NCBI GenBank assembly: GCA_964586595.1
Contig: CAZPHB010000024.1
Location: 1-32,721 of the forward strand
From: REEB481 sp964586595
GTDB lineage: Bacteria > Bacteroidota > Bacteroidia > NS11-12g > UBA955
Length of the DNA stretch: 32,721 bases
Reading direction: 5' to 3'
This document shows positions 6,462 to 14,939 of this stretch, in pieces (within the stretch, counting starts at the first letter, position 1; each line of letters begins with the position of its first letter). The position numbers and the translations under genes were made by a program. The notes beneath the pieces were generated by a model. The model saw nothing but the letters and a program-made list of their open reading frames with translations. It made no database searches and was not told the DNA's origin.

Positions 6462-7463
6462 TTAACCTTGATACCGGGCGGCAGTATGCAAAGCATCCTG
6501 ACGAATAACATCCGCCAGCCATTCCGGTTTTAATACACGCACGCCGGGACCATACCCGCGGATCAGCATCTTCAATTCATAACTCGGATGCAGGATCAAG
6601 GAAACATGCAGTCCGTGTTCATCATGCTTGATGATTTCTTGTGAATCATGGATTTTGTTGGATAAAATGTAATGCGCGTCTTCCTTGGTAAATAATAATT
6701 CCACCTGCACTGGAACTTCATCGTCAACCACAGTAATACCCAAGGCATATCTGAAGTAGTGTTCTGCGTCAAAATCCTCCCGGAAGGTTTCGCCTTTGAG
6801 CGCATGGCAAAAACTGATTCGGTCCAGACCATAAATGCGAATCAGGTTGTTGTCTTCGCGACGTGCCACCAGATACCAGCGATTCTTAAATTCGCGCAAC
6901 AGGTAAGGCCTGACAACATACGAAGCACTTTCTTCCTGTCCAAACTTTTGGTACCTGAGTCGGATCTTTTGTTTGTTCAAAATGGCATTGAACAATGCTT
7001 CAAAATGTTCCATCCCGGAGGCGTCCGGCCGATTTTCCATTTGTACGACATGAGGGTATTCATATTTCCCGGTTTTACTTCCAACCATCACCACCCTTTT
7101 TAATTGCTCCAAAGGATGCTGCAATTCTTTAATGTTCGGCATGCCGGAAAGTTGTTGAATAGCCACAATCAACATGTTCAGATGCTCATCTTTTATTTTA
7201 ATTCCTCTGATGGAATAATGAGGATCATCATACATGTAACCACCGCGTTGACGGTTGTAGGTGATGGGTGCAAAATATCCCAAATCCTCACTTTCCTGCA
7301 TGTCGCGTATGTCCTGGGCCAGTGTTCGCTCGCTGATGCGCAACCCCAGTTTTCGTTGTACCATCCTGAGCAATTCCTTCTTGCATGGCGGTGGAATGCG
7401 TGTGTCGCATAAGATTTCGTCGATGATGTAATATCGGCTCAGTGCATTCTTGGTGCGAGGCAT
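6462..7463 (-). CDS. WYL-domain transcriptional regulator
   Basis: The 333-residue protein has an N-terminal winged-helix DNA-binding region (about 1-80; helix RISERTLAQDIRDMQ). A WYL domain follows at about 150-220, with the literal Trp-Tyr-Leu at 196-198 and YGLDRI at 211-216. The C-terminal extension (about 235-320) resembles the WCX region. WYL proteins sense ligands, often nucleotides or nucleic-acid products, and control repair, defence or stress genes. The gene is transcribed away from the AAA+ gene at 7663, so the shared 199-bp gap is the likely place of control. The start ATG at 7463 is preceded by a TAAATTTG box. Confidence 0.88.
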   Translation of the reverse strand: MPRTKNALSRYYIIDEILCDTRIPPPCKKELLRMVQRKLGLRISERTLAQDIRDMQESEDLGYFAPITYNRQRGGYMYDDPHYSIRGIKIKDEHLNMLIVAIQQLSGMPNIKELQHPLEQLKRVVMVGSKTGKYEYPHVVQMENRPDASGMEHFEALFNAILNKQKIRLRYQKFGQEESASYVVRPYLLREFKNRWYLVARREDNNLIRIYGLDRISFCHALKGETFREDFDAEHYFRYALGITVVDDEVPVQVELLFTKEDAHYILSNKIHDSQEIIKHDEHGLHVSLILHPSYELKMLIRGYGPGVRVLKPEWLADVIRQDALHTAARYQG

Positions 7464-7489
7464 GTTGATTTAACGAAATCGGTCGATAA

Positions 7490-7497
7490 CAAATTTA
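7490..7497 (-). promoter_or_regulatory. Possible -7 box for the WYL regulator
   Basis: On the minus strand this reads TAAATTTG, an exact fit to TAnnTTTG, 26 bp before the start codon. No clear -33 box is seen at the expected distance. Confidence 0.4.
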
Positions 7498-7662
7498 ATT
7501 CCTGATGTTGCATCTTCCTGTTGATGTGGAAGAATTGATTTACGGTTCTGAGGCCTGAGGGGCGGTTTACCGTTTTTTTCTTCCTGAATATCAAGCACTT
7601 AAAGTTATCCCCCGATCAGAATGCAGATAGGTTGCATTTACTGCTGCCAATTTTGTGTCCTG

Positions 7663-9345
7663 ATGAGCGAATCGACCAAACTTCAGCTCCCCCTGGTTTC
7701 TTTTCTGAAAGAATATTACCAGCGCATCATCGCTGCTGCCTATGACCAAAGTCCGGTAGTGCCTCATCCTATGGCCGATGAAGTTCGTGCCGTGTTGAAG
7801 TTCAACCAGATAGAATTAATGATCTTGGCCATCGCTTATCATTTCACCCGCGAAGGGCGTTGCATCACCGTGCAATCTTTGTCGGAGTTGCTGCAAAGAA
7901 ATCTGGATTACGATCAGGTAGATACCATGGTGGATGAGCTGATCCGGTTCAACATCCTGGAACAAAATAAAGCCGGAAATCGAGTGTCTAATGAGTGGGA
8001 ATTTGGTCCGATGATCCGCAGACGGGTCATGCAGGCCATACGCGAAGACGACTCCAAAATCCTTGCATCACTGAAGCCCATTGGCTTGGCAGGTATGCTG
8101 GAATATGCCAGGCAAAAACTATATGATTATGATACGCACAACATCCAGGACGTAAAGGATGAATTGAAATTTCTGATAAAACTCAATCCGGAGCTCTCGC
8201 TAACTGAATACCTCGGTAATATTTCCAATACGGTGGAACAATTTGCACTGCTGGGTATTTGCACTTCACATTATACCGAGCAAAGCAGTTTTTCGGCGCA
8301 TTATGTGGCAAATTACCTGCAATACTGCCGCGCTGAACAAACACTGCTTGCCGAGTACATCCATTTAGGAACCTGGTGGCCCATCAAACAAGGGCTTGTA
8401 AGCATCAAAGGGGAGCATTTCATGGGTGAAACGTACTCCCTGGAATTAACCGCCAAAGGTGTGGATGCGTTTCTTTCGGAACTGCCTGACCATCTCCCTG
8501 GCCGCAAACAGACGCTCCGCAAGGCAGTGAAATTGCCCAAGGGTGCACTCATGCCGGATCAGATCAAAAAGGTAAAACTGCTCTTCGATGAAGAGATGAT
8601 GCCGGTGATCAATGACCTCCGTGCATTGGTGAAACCTTCCTTTTTTAAGAATTATCAGAAAACGCTCGATGCTGGCGACCGCATGCGCGGCATCACCGTT
8701 TTGCTGCACGGTCACCCGGGTACGGGCAAAACAGAATTGGCCCTGCAATTGGCAAGGGAAAGTAAGCGCCCCCTGATTGAAGTGAATGTAGCCAACATTT
8801 TGTCCAAATGGGTAGGCGAAAGCGAGCAGAATACGCGAAAGCTGTTCAGGGATTACGATGAACTGATGGAACAAGGTCAGCATCAACCCATTTTGTTTCT
8901 GAATGAATGCGATGCCTTGCTGAGCCGCAGGATGGATGTGGGACATTCCGTAGATAAAATGAACAACAGCATGCAGAACATCGTGCTGGACGAGTTGGAA
9001 CGCTTCCGCGGAATCTTGCTGGCTACGACCAATATGACCAAAAATCTGGATGCAGCCTTCGAGCGACGATTCCTCTACAAGGTGATGTTCCGCAAGCCTT
9101 CTCAGGAATTACTGGTAAAGCTGTGGAAGCTGAGCATTCCCCGCCTGAAAGAAGCCGATGCGAAGATGTTGGCCGTGCGATTCCCCTTTGCTCCGGGTGA
9201 AATGCGCAATGTGGCCAGAAAGGTGAAACTCAGGATGCTTCTGGGCAACGGCAGTGCACTCCTGGATACCATCATTGGGCTGTGTCAGGAAGAGCGCTGG
9301 AGCGGCAGTACACCCAAGTCACTTGGCTTCAAAAGCCAGGATTAA
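7663..9345 (+). CDS. AAA+ ATPase with unknown N-terminal half
   Basis: The 560-residue protein carries one classical AAA+ module in its C-terminal part: Walker A GHPGTGKT (350-357), Walker B ILFLNECD (410-417), sensor-1 ATTNMTKN and an arginine finger in AAFERRF. The Walker B Asp is replaced by Asn414, while the catalytic Glu415 remains. The first 330 residues are predicted soluble and helical, include winged-helix-like stretches (VQSLSELLQRNLDYDQVDTM), and match no domain I can name. Such ATPases remodel proteins or nucleic-acid complexes. The ATG at 7663 (MSESTK) is preferred. An in-frame ATG at 7621 would add 14 Cys-rich residues unlike the rest. Its divergent neighbour is the WYL regulator, which probably controls it. 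The gene stands alone and is followed by a strong terminator. Confidence 0.82.
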   Translation: MSESTKLQLPLVSFLKEYYQRIIAAAYDQSPVVPHPMADEVRAVLKFNQIELMILAIAYHFTREGRCITVQSLSELLQRNLDYDQVDTMVDELIRFNILEQNKAGNRVSNEWEFGPMIRRRVMQAIREDDSKILASLKPIGLAGMLEYARQKLYDYDTHNIQDVKDELKFLIKLNPELSLTEYLGNISNTVEQFALLGICTSHYTEQSSFSAHYVANYLQYCRAEQTLLAEYIHLGTWWPIKQGLVSIKGEHFMGETYSLELTAKGVDAFLSELPDHLPGRKQTLRKAVKLPKGALMPDQIKKVKLLFDEEMMPVINDLRALVKPSFFKNYQKTLDAGDRMRGITVLLHGHPGTGKTELALQLARESKRPLIEVNVANILSKWVGESEQNTRKLFRDYDELMEQGQHQPILFLNECDALLSRRMDVGHSVDKMNNSMQNIVLDELERFRGILLATTNMTKNLDAAFERRFLYKVMFRKPSQELLVKLWKLSIPRLKEADAKMLAVRFPFAPGEMRNVARKVKLRMLLGNGSALLDTIIGLCQEERWSGSTPKSLGFKSQD

Positions 9346-9417
9346 TGCACCTTGACAGGGTTTAACCCTTAGTCATAAAGACCGCCATTTCTATTTGTTT
9401 GCACTATGTTTGGAGTG

Positions 9418-9449
9418 ACCGCCCCTTCGGAAACGGAGGGGCGGTTTTT
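9418..9449 (+). terminator. Strong rho-independent terminator after the AAA+ gene
   Basis: An 11-bp stem (CCGCCCCTTCG / CGGAGGGGCGG, one G-T pair) with a GAAA tetraloop is followed by five T residues. Confidence 0.9.
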
Positions 9450-9488
9450 GTTGTAGGCGGCTATTTATTTAGCTTCCCGTTCCCTCCT

Positions 9489-9496
9489 TACCTTTG
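9489..9496 (+). promoter_or_regulatory. Possible -7 box directly before the secreted protein gene
   Basis: TACCTTTG fits TAnnTTTG exactly and lies only five bases before the ATG at 9502. If used, the transcript would have almost no leader. The same octamer precedes the tRNA-Pro gene at 26978. Confidence 0.45.
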
Positions 9497-9501
9497 CCTT
9501 C

Positions 9502-12500
9502 ATGCGATTGTCTGTCTTTTTCGCCTGCTTCTTGCTGCAATGTGTTGGTGGTAGCTTGCTTGTGTCGGCCCAACAAACCGATGCCTCACGCTGGATGGAT
9601 TACATGCGTGAAGCACGGCCTAACTATTTCAAAGTAAAATCCGCCTTCGAGGCCTACTGGAAAGACAGCATCCCTGAGCGCGGCCACGGCTATAAAGTGT
9701 TCAAGCGCTGGGAATGGCACGTAATGGACTTGATGGACAGCACCGGTTATATCAACACGCCTGCCGGCAAAATCAATGAACTCGTGCAGCTTCCTTCGGA
9801 TATGGAAACGCACGCTGCCCCTTGTCCGGCGAATGGACGCTGGCAGCCCGTGGGGCCCGTAAATCACCCATGGAATCAGAGTGGACAGCCTACCGGCATT
9901 GGCCGCATCAACGGCATCGCCTTCCACCCGAAAGATACCAATACGTTCTTCGCCTGCGCGCCGCAGGGCGGTGTTTGGAAAACTACGGATTACGGGAAAA
10001 CCTGGCAACACCTGTTTCGTTCCGAATCCGGATTCAACACCATCGGCGCCAGTTGCATGGCGCTGAGTTACCACAATGCCGATACCATGTACGTAGGCAC
10101 CGGCGACCGCGATGCCGGCGACGCGCCCGGATTTGGCGTCATCGCCAGCTGGGATGCCGGAAAAACCTGGGTGCTGCGCAACAGTGGGATGGGAAATGTT
10201 CTGGTTGGTCGCATCGTGATGCATCCGCGCAATTCGTCCATCCTCTTGGCCGCTACCAACAACGGCATCTACAGGACTGTAAACAAAGGCGCCACCTGGA
10301 CCCGTGTTCAAACCGGCGGCACCTGGGATCTGGCCTTCAATCCACACAACGAAAACATCGTTTATGCCACCGTTGGCGGTCAATTTTACAGAAGCACCAA
10401 CGGCGGACAAAGCTTTGGTGTCATTACTTCGGGCATGCCGACCAGCGGATTCACGCGCGCTCAATTGGCCGTAACCGGGGCCGGCAGGGGTTATGTGTAT
10501 GTGCTCATCACGCCGGGAAGCAACTTCCGCGGTTTGTATCGCTCGCTCGACAGCGGCCTGAATTTCACGGCCATGTCTACCGCGCCGAACATCCTCGGCT
10601 ATTACGATGGCACTTCGGGAACCGGCGACCTGACCAATGGCCAGGGCTGGTACGATCTGGACCTCTCGGCCGATCCCAAAAACAAAGACGTCATCTATGC
10701 CGCAGGCATCAACATCTGGAGGTCGGTGAACGGCGGAAGTACCTGGACACAGATAGGCCACTGGTATGGGGGCTTTAATGCCGACGACATCCATGCCGAC
10801 CAGCACGCTTCTGAGTTTAACATCACCGGGAATACCCTGTTTTCCGGAAACGACGGAGGCATTTACTATTGCCAGAATCCGGGCGCAGCCCAAACGGCGG
10901 TGCGCTGGAACAATATTTCCTCAGGTATTCAGAACTCGCAGATCTATAGATTGTCTCAGGCCCAAACCAATGAATATTCCGGTGCCCACGGCTATCAGGA
11001 CAACGGTTCATCGCAGTCAGAACGCGATGAGTTCATCACCTATTACGGCGGCGATGGAATGGATAATCAGGTAGATCCTACCGATCACCGCTACATGTAC
11101 GGCTCTTATGTTTATGGAAGAATTTACCGTGCCTTTGACAGAAACAGCATCGCAACCATCGGCGCCAATGGAACCGGGGGCATCAATGAAGGCGGAAACT
11201 GGCTGACCCCGTTCATCCTGCAGGAAGGAAATCCAGGAACCATGTTCGCAGGCTATGGCAACGTATGGCGCACTAACGCAGCCAAAACAGGCAATCCACC
11301 GGCATGGACGCGCATCAGCACAGGTTTTGGTGGCGTGCGGCATCTGGAGAATTCACCCGCCGACAACAACATCATCTACGTATTGCAGAACAGCAACAAC
11401 ATGCAACGCAGCGATAATGCCAATGCTGCAAGTCCGGTGTTTACCAACCTGGGAGCCGGTCCCACCGGCGTGCGATGGATAGAGGCGCATCCCACCGATC
11501 CCAACCGCGTGTATTGCATCAACGGAAGCAACCTTTACCGAAGCAAGGATAAAGGACTTACCTGGACTTCACTGGCTTCCCTGAACACAACTGCACATGG
11601 CAATATGCGCAGCATGGCGTTTGACAGCAGCGCCGATTATGAAACGATATATGTGGGAACGGAACGCGGCGTGTATGTTTGGGATTCCCTTGCGGGAAGC
11701 CTCATCAATTACAATATAGGTTTCCCCGTTTGGGCAGACGTTACCGACCTGGATATTTATTATTCCCCGAAGGGAAAGGCATTCAACCGCGTGCTGGCGG
11801 CCACTTATGGCCGGGGCGTTTGGCGTTCCAATCCTTATGAACCCGGAATAGCACAACCCGTTTCCGGCATGTATGCCTTTGACACAGTATTTACCGTGGG
11901 TGGAACCTTGCGGTTGAAAGAACAGGTGTTGAATTCAGCTTCCAGCCTAAATTGGCAAATCACGCCTTACGGTGCTTACCAATATGCAGAAGGTACCGAC
12001 AGCACGCATCCACAGCCGGTTGTTACTTTTACAAAACCGGGCTGGTATTCGGTGCGTCTGGTGGCCACGAACTGCCAGGGTTCTGATACCTTTGAAAAAC
12101 AACACTGGATTCGCGTGTTCCGCAAGGCTGCTGACGCCGCCTGCACGAATACCACCACCTTCAGAACGGGCAACGTTGCCATCGGATTATTCCGCATCTC
12201 CTTGTCAGACAATGCTGTGGAAACCGGCGGATACTTTGACGATGGTGCTTACCTCAACCTGAGTTCAGATAAAGTGTTCCGGTTGAAACCGGCTACCACT
12301 TATCAGGTAAAGGTGAAGACAGGGCCTTACAATAATGAGTTTTTCAGGCTGTTCATTGATTACAACAACAACGGCCGTTTTGAAGCATGGCGGGGCGAAG
12401 CTGTGGTTAACGGCGCTTCTGTGCGCGGTGAAAGAACTTTGTCGTTTACCACGCCTGCCAGTCTGCAGAAAAACACTGGTTTGCGCATCCGTGCCATGTC

Positions 12501-14874
12501 TGATTTCAATGCCATGGACACCAATGCCTGCCGTTTGTTGGCCTATGGACAGGGCGAAGATTTCTCGGCGGTGTACGATCAGCCGGTTCCCGATTTCCTG
12601 GCCAGCAGTGAACGTATTTGTCAGTTTCAACCTGTTTGGTTCCGAGACACTTCGGATGGAATGGTTTCAAATCATCGATGGGATTTTGGTGCCGGTGCCG
12701 TTCCGGCAACAGCCGTGGGCAAAGGCCCACACAGGGTTTATTATACCATACCTGGCATGAAAACGGTGAAGCTGTTCATCAACGGCAATGATTCGCTGGT
12801 GCGCAATGCCTGGCTGGAAGTAAAAAGAAGGCCGCAATCGGTGCTTCAGGCCCTGACATTCAATCCACTCTGTGAACTTTCTACAATGCGCTTGCTGGCC
12901 AGCGACAGCATGCGCATGGACGGAACATCATGGGCCTGGTTCAAAGACGGGGTGCAAATTGCGGGTGAAAAAGATTCATTCTTCCTTAGAACCAATCCGA
13001 CTTTAAAAGACAGCGGATTGTATCACGCCGTGCTGACGCTGAATGGCTGCAGTGATACCACCAATTCCATTCGCCAGGTGATGCGCGCAAAGCCACAGGC
13101 TTCCTTCACCATCAACCAAAACAACCAGTGCCGCAATGTGAACCGCTTTGTGTTGAACGGAACCTCCGGCATCAGCATGGGAAACATCACTGCTTATTTG
13201 TGGCGTTTTGGCGATACCAGCAGCGCCACCACTGTGAACGCTGTCAAAACTTATCAATACTCCGGAACCCGGAAAATCTGGTACCGTGTGGAATCAAATT
13301 TTGGCTGTCGGGACAGTGTGTTCAAGGATGTTACCATCCACCCCGATGTTCGGGCAGCCTTCACCGTAAATAAGGCGGAACAGTGTTTCAGCGCGCATCA
13401 GTTTGTGTTCAAAAATTCCAGCAGTGTTCCCGCCGGAGGCTTGAGTTTTTTATGGAGTTTCGGAGATGGAAACAACAGCGCCATGCCCAGTCCGGTGAAA
13501 ACTTATACCTCTGATGGCGTGTACCGCGTATTGCTCCAGGCCACCAGTTCCTTGGGTTGTAAGGATACGTTTTCATTGCCGGTTTCGGTGTTTCCTCAGC
13601 CGAACGCAGTATTCTCTCTTCCGTCGAGTGCTCAGTGTATGAATGGACATGAATTCAGGCCCCAAAGTGCTTCATCGGTAAGCAGCGGAAGGATCACCCA
13701 TTTTTGGTTCAGCGGCGATGGACGCAGCGATACCCTCATCGCACCAGTCATCAGATATGCAGCCCCGGGAAGCTACAACCTGAAACTGCGCGTTACCTCC
13801 AACTACGGCTGTTCAGATTCAGTACAGCGTCAGGTGCAGGTGTATCATTCGCCCATTGCAGGGTTTACTGTTTCCAAGAACAATGCCTGCGAAGGCGATA
13901 GCCTGAACTTCACGAGCAGCAGCAGCATCGCTTCCGGAACACTCAGCCTGCTTTGGAACATCGACGGCAAGTTGTTCAGCGGAAGCCCGGTGCAAAATAC
14001 ATGGAGCAAGTTTGGCGTAAAACCGGTTACCCTGATTGCACGTTCCGACAACAGCTGCGATGATACCTTCACCCTGAATTATAAACTGCATGCATTGCCG
14101 ATAGCGGGTTTCTCCGTTTCCCCGCAGCCGGGTTGTGCGGTGAATACACTGTTTGCCTTCACGTCTGCTGCTTCAAGTCCCGACAATCTGCCGTACAGCA
14201 TCAATTGGGATTTCGGCGATGGAGGCGTTTCCGGCGGAAGCAGTGTTTCTTACAGGTACAGCAAGGCAGGCAGCTACAACGTCAAACAGACGGTAACCAC
14301 TCAATATTGTCAGCGTCAGCTTGTGAAACCCATGCTGGTACTTCCAGAGGTTTCGGCCGACTTTGTAACCCAAAATCTGAACAGAGAACGTGTGCAATTT
14401 GCCGCCTTGGATACCCTGATCGGAGGCTACAGCTACGACTGGCAATCGGGCAACGGTTTCACAGGACAGGGTAAAAAATGGGCACATACCTATGACCAAA
14501 ACGGAAGGTATGTGGTGCGCCTCATTGTGGACAATCTGCTGGGCTGCAGCGATACCTCGGAAGTTCCATTGGTGCTGAGCAGTCCGAACCTGAAACCCCA
14601 GGAAAACGTGCTGGATTTTTACCTGTATCCGAATCCAACCAACGAAAGCTTCACCTATAAGTTCAGGCTGAATCAAACGGATGATGTTCAGGTGGAATTG
14701 TTTGACATCCTGGGACAGGATCCGATTTGGGCCAGAACCTGGAAACAGGCGCCGGCAGGAACCTCTTATGAAGAAATGAACCTGAAGCGCCTGGGCATCA
14801 GCGGTGGTACTTATGTGCTGAAGCTGCGTTCAGGAACTGCATCTGCCCAGGTGAAGCTGGTGTTCACGCCCTGA
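9502..14874 (+). CDS. Giant secreted multidomain protein: Asp-box propeller, GEVED, PKD modules, T9SS signal
   Basis: The 1790-residue protein begins with a signal peptide (about 1-24, ending SAQQ). Residues ~115-790 form a sialidase/sortilin-like beta-propeller with many Asp-box motifs such as TTDYGKTW (~160), TVNKGATW (~258), SVNGGSTW (~407) and SKDKGLTW (~680). A GEVED-type domain follows (~880-1025; FIDYNNNGRFE, GQGEDFS). Then come about eight modules starting near 1029, 1112, 1198, 1284, 1368, 1451, 1533 and 1619, most of them PKD-like (WDFGDGG, WSFGDGN). The last ~85 residues (from YLYPNPTNESF) are a T9SS type A sorting domain, so the protein should be exported and fixed to the surface. 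No catalytic residues can be assigned: adhesion or glycan binding fits as well as hydrolysis. The TonB receptor follows closely. Confidence 0.88.
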   Translation: MRLSVFFACFLLQCVGGSLLVSAQQTDASRWMDYMREARPNYFKVKSAFEAYWKDSIPERGHGYKVFKRWEWHVMDLMDSTGYINTPAGKINELVQLPSDMETHAAPCPANGRWQPVGPVNHPWNQSGQPTGIGRINGIAFHPKDTNTFFACAPQGGVWKTTDYGKTWQHLFRSESGFNTIGASCMALSYHNADTMYVGTGDRDAGDAPGFGVIASWDAGKTWVLRNSGMGNVLVGRIVMHPRNSSILLAATNNGIYRTVNKGATWTRVQTGGTWDLAFNPHNENIVYATVGGQFYRSTNGGQSFGVITSGMPTSGFTRAQLAVTGAGRGYVYVLITPGSNFRGLYRSLDSGLNFTAMSTAPNILGYYDGTSGTGDLTNGQGWYDLDLSADPKNKDVIYAAGINIWRSVNGGSTWTQIGHWYGGFNADDIHADQHASEFNITGNTLFSGNDGGIYYCQNPGAAQTAVRWNNISSGIQNSQIYRLSQAQTNEYSGAHGYQDNGSSQSERDEFITYYGGDGMDNQVDPTDHRYMYGSYVYGRIYRAFDRNSIATIGANGTGGINEGGNWLTPFILQEGNPGTMFAGYGNVWRTNAAKTGNPPAWTRISTGFGGVRHLENSPADNNIIYVLQNSNNMQRSDNANAASPVFTNLGAGPTGVRWIEAHPTDPNRVYCINGSNLYRSKDKGLTWTSLASLNTTAHGNMRSMAFDSSADYETIYVGTERGVYVWDSLAGSLINYNIGFPVWADVTDLDIYYSPKGKAFNRVLAATYGRGVWRSNPYEPGIAQPVSGMYAFDTVFTVGGTLRLKEQVLNSASSLNWQITPYGAYQYAEGTDSTHPQPVVTFTKPGWYSVRLVATNCQGSDTFEKQHWIRVFRKAADAACTNTTTFRTGNVAIGLFRISLSDNAVETGGYFDDGAYLNLSSDKVFRLKPATTYQVKVKTGPYNNEFFRLFIDYNNNGRFEAWRGEAVVNGASVRGERTLSFTTPASLQKNTGLRIRAMSDFNAMDTNACRLLAYGQGEDFSAVYDQPVPDFLASSERICQFQPVWFRDTSDGMVSNHRWDFGAGAVPATAVGKGPHRVYYTIPGMKTVKLFINGNDSLVRNAWLEVKRRPQSVLQALTFNPLCELSTMRLLASDSMRMDGTSWAWFKDGVQIAGEKDSFFLRTNPTLKDSGLYHAVLTLNGCSDTTNSIRQVMRAKPQASFTINQNNQCRNVNRFVLNGTSGISMGNITAYLWRFGDTSSATTVNAVKTYQYSGTRKIWYRVESNFGCRDSVFKDVTIHPDVRAAFTVNKAEQCFSAHQFVFKNSSSVPAGGLSFLWSFGDGNNSAMPSPVKTYTSDGVYRVLLQATSSLGCKDTFSLPVSVFPQPNAVFSLPSSAQCMNGHEFRPQSASSVSSGRITHFWFSGDGRSDTLIAPVIRYAAPGSYNLKLRVTSNYGCSDSVQRQVQVYHSPIAGFTVSKNNACEGDSLNFTSSSSIASGTLSLLWNIDGKLFSGSPVQNTWSKFGVKPVTLIARSDNSCDDTFTLNYKLHALPIAGFSVSPQPGCAVNTLFAFTSAASSPDNLPYSINWDFGDGGVSGGSSVSYRYSKAGSYNVKQTVTTQYCQRQLVKPMLVLPEVSADFVTQNLNRERVQFAALDTLIGGYSYDWQSGNGFTGQGKKWAHTYDQNGRYVVRLIVDNLLGCSDTSEVPLVLSSPNLKPQENVLDFYLYPNPTNESFTYKFRLNQTDDVQVELFDILGQDPIWARTWKQAPAGTSYEEMNLKRLGISGGTYVLKLRSGTASAQVKLVFTP

Positions 14875-14939
14875 TCAGCATGTGTTCCGCATTCAGGGGT
14901 TTTCGCGGAAGAAGACTTTTCTCATATATTGCACCCTAC

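Noticed and set aside
9586..10893. Long minus-strand ORF inside the giant secreted protein gene
   Set aside because: It is a shadow of a strongly biased plus-strand gene with clear domains.
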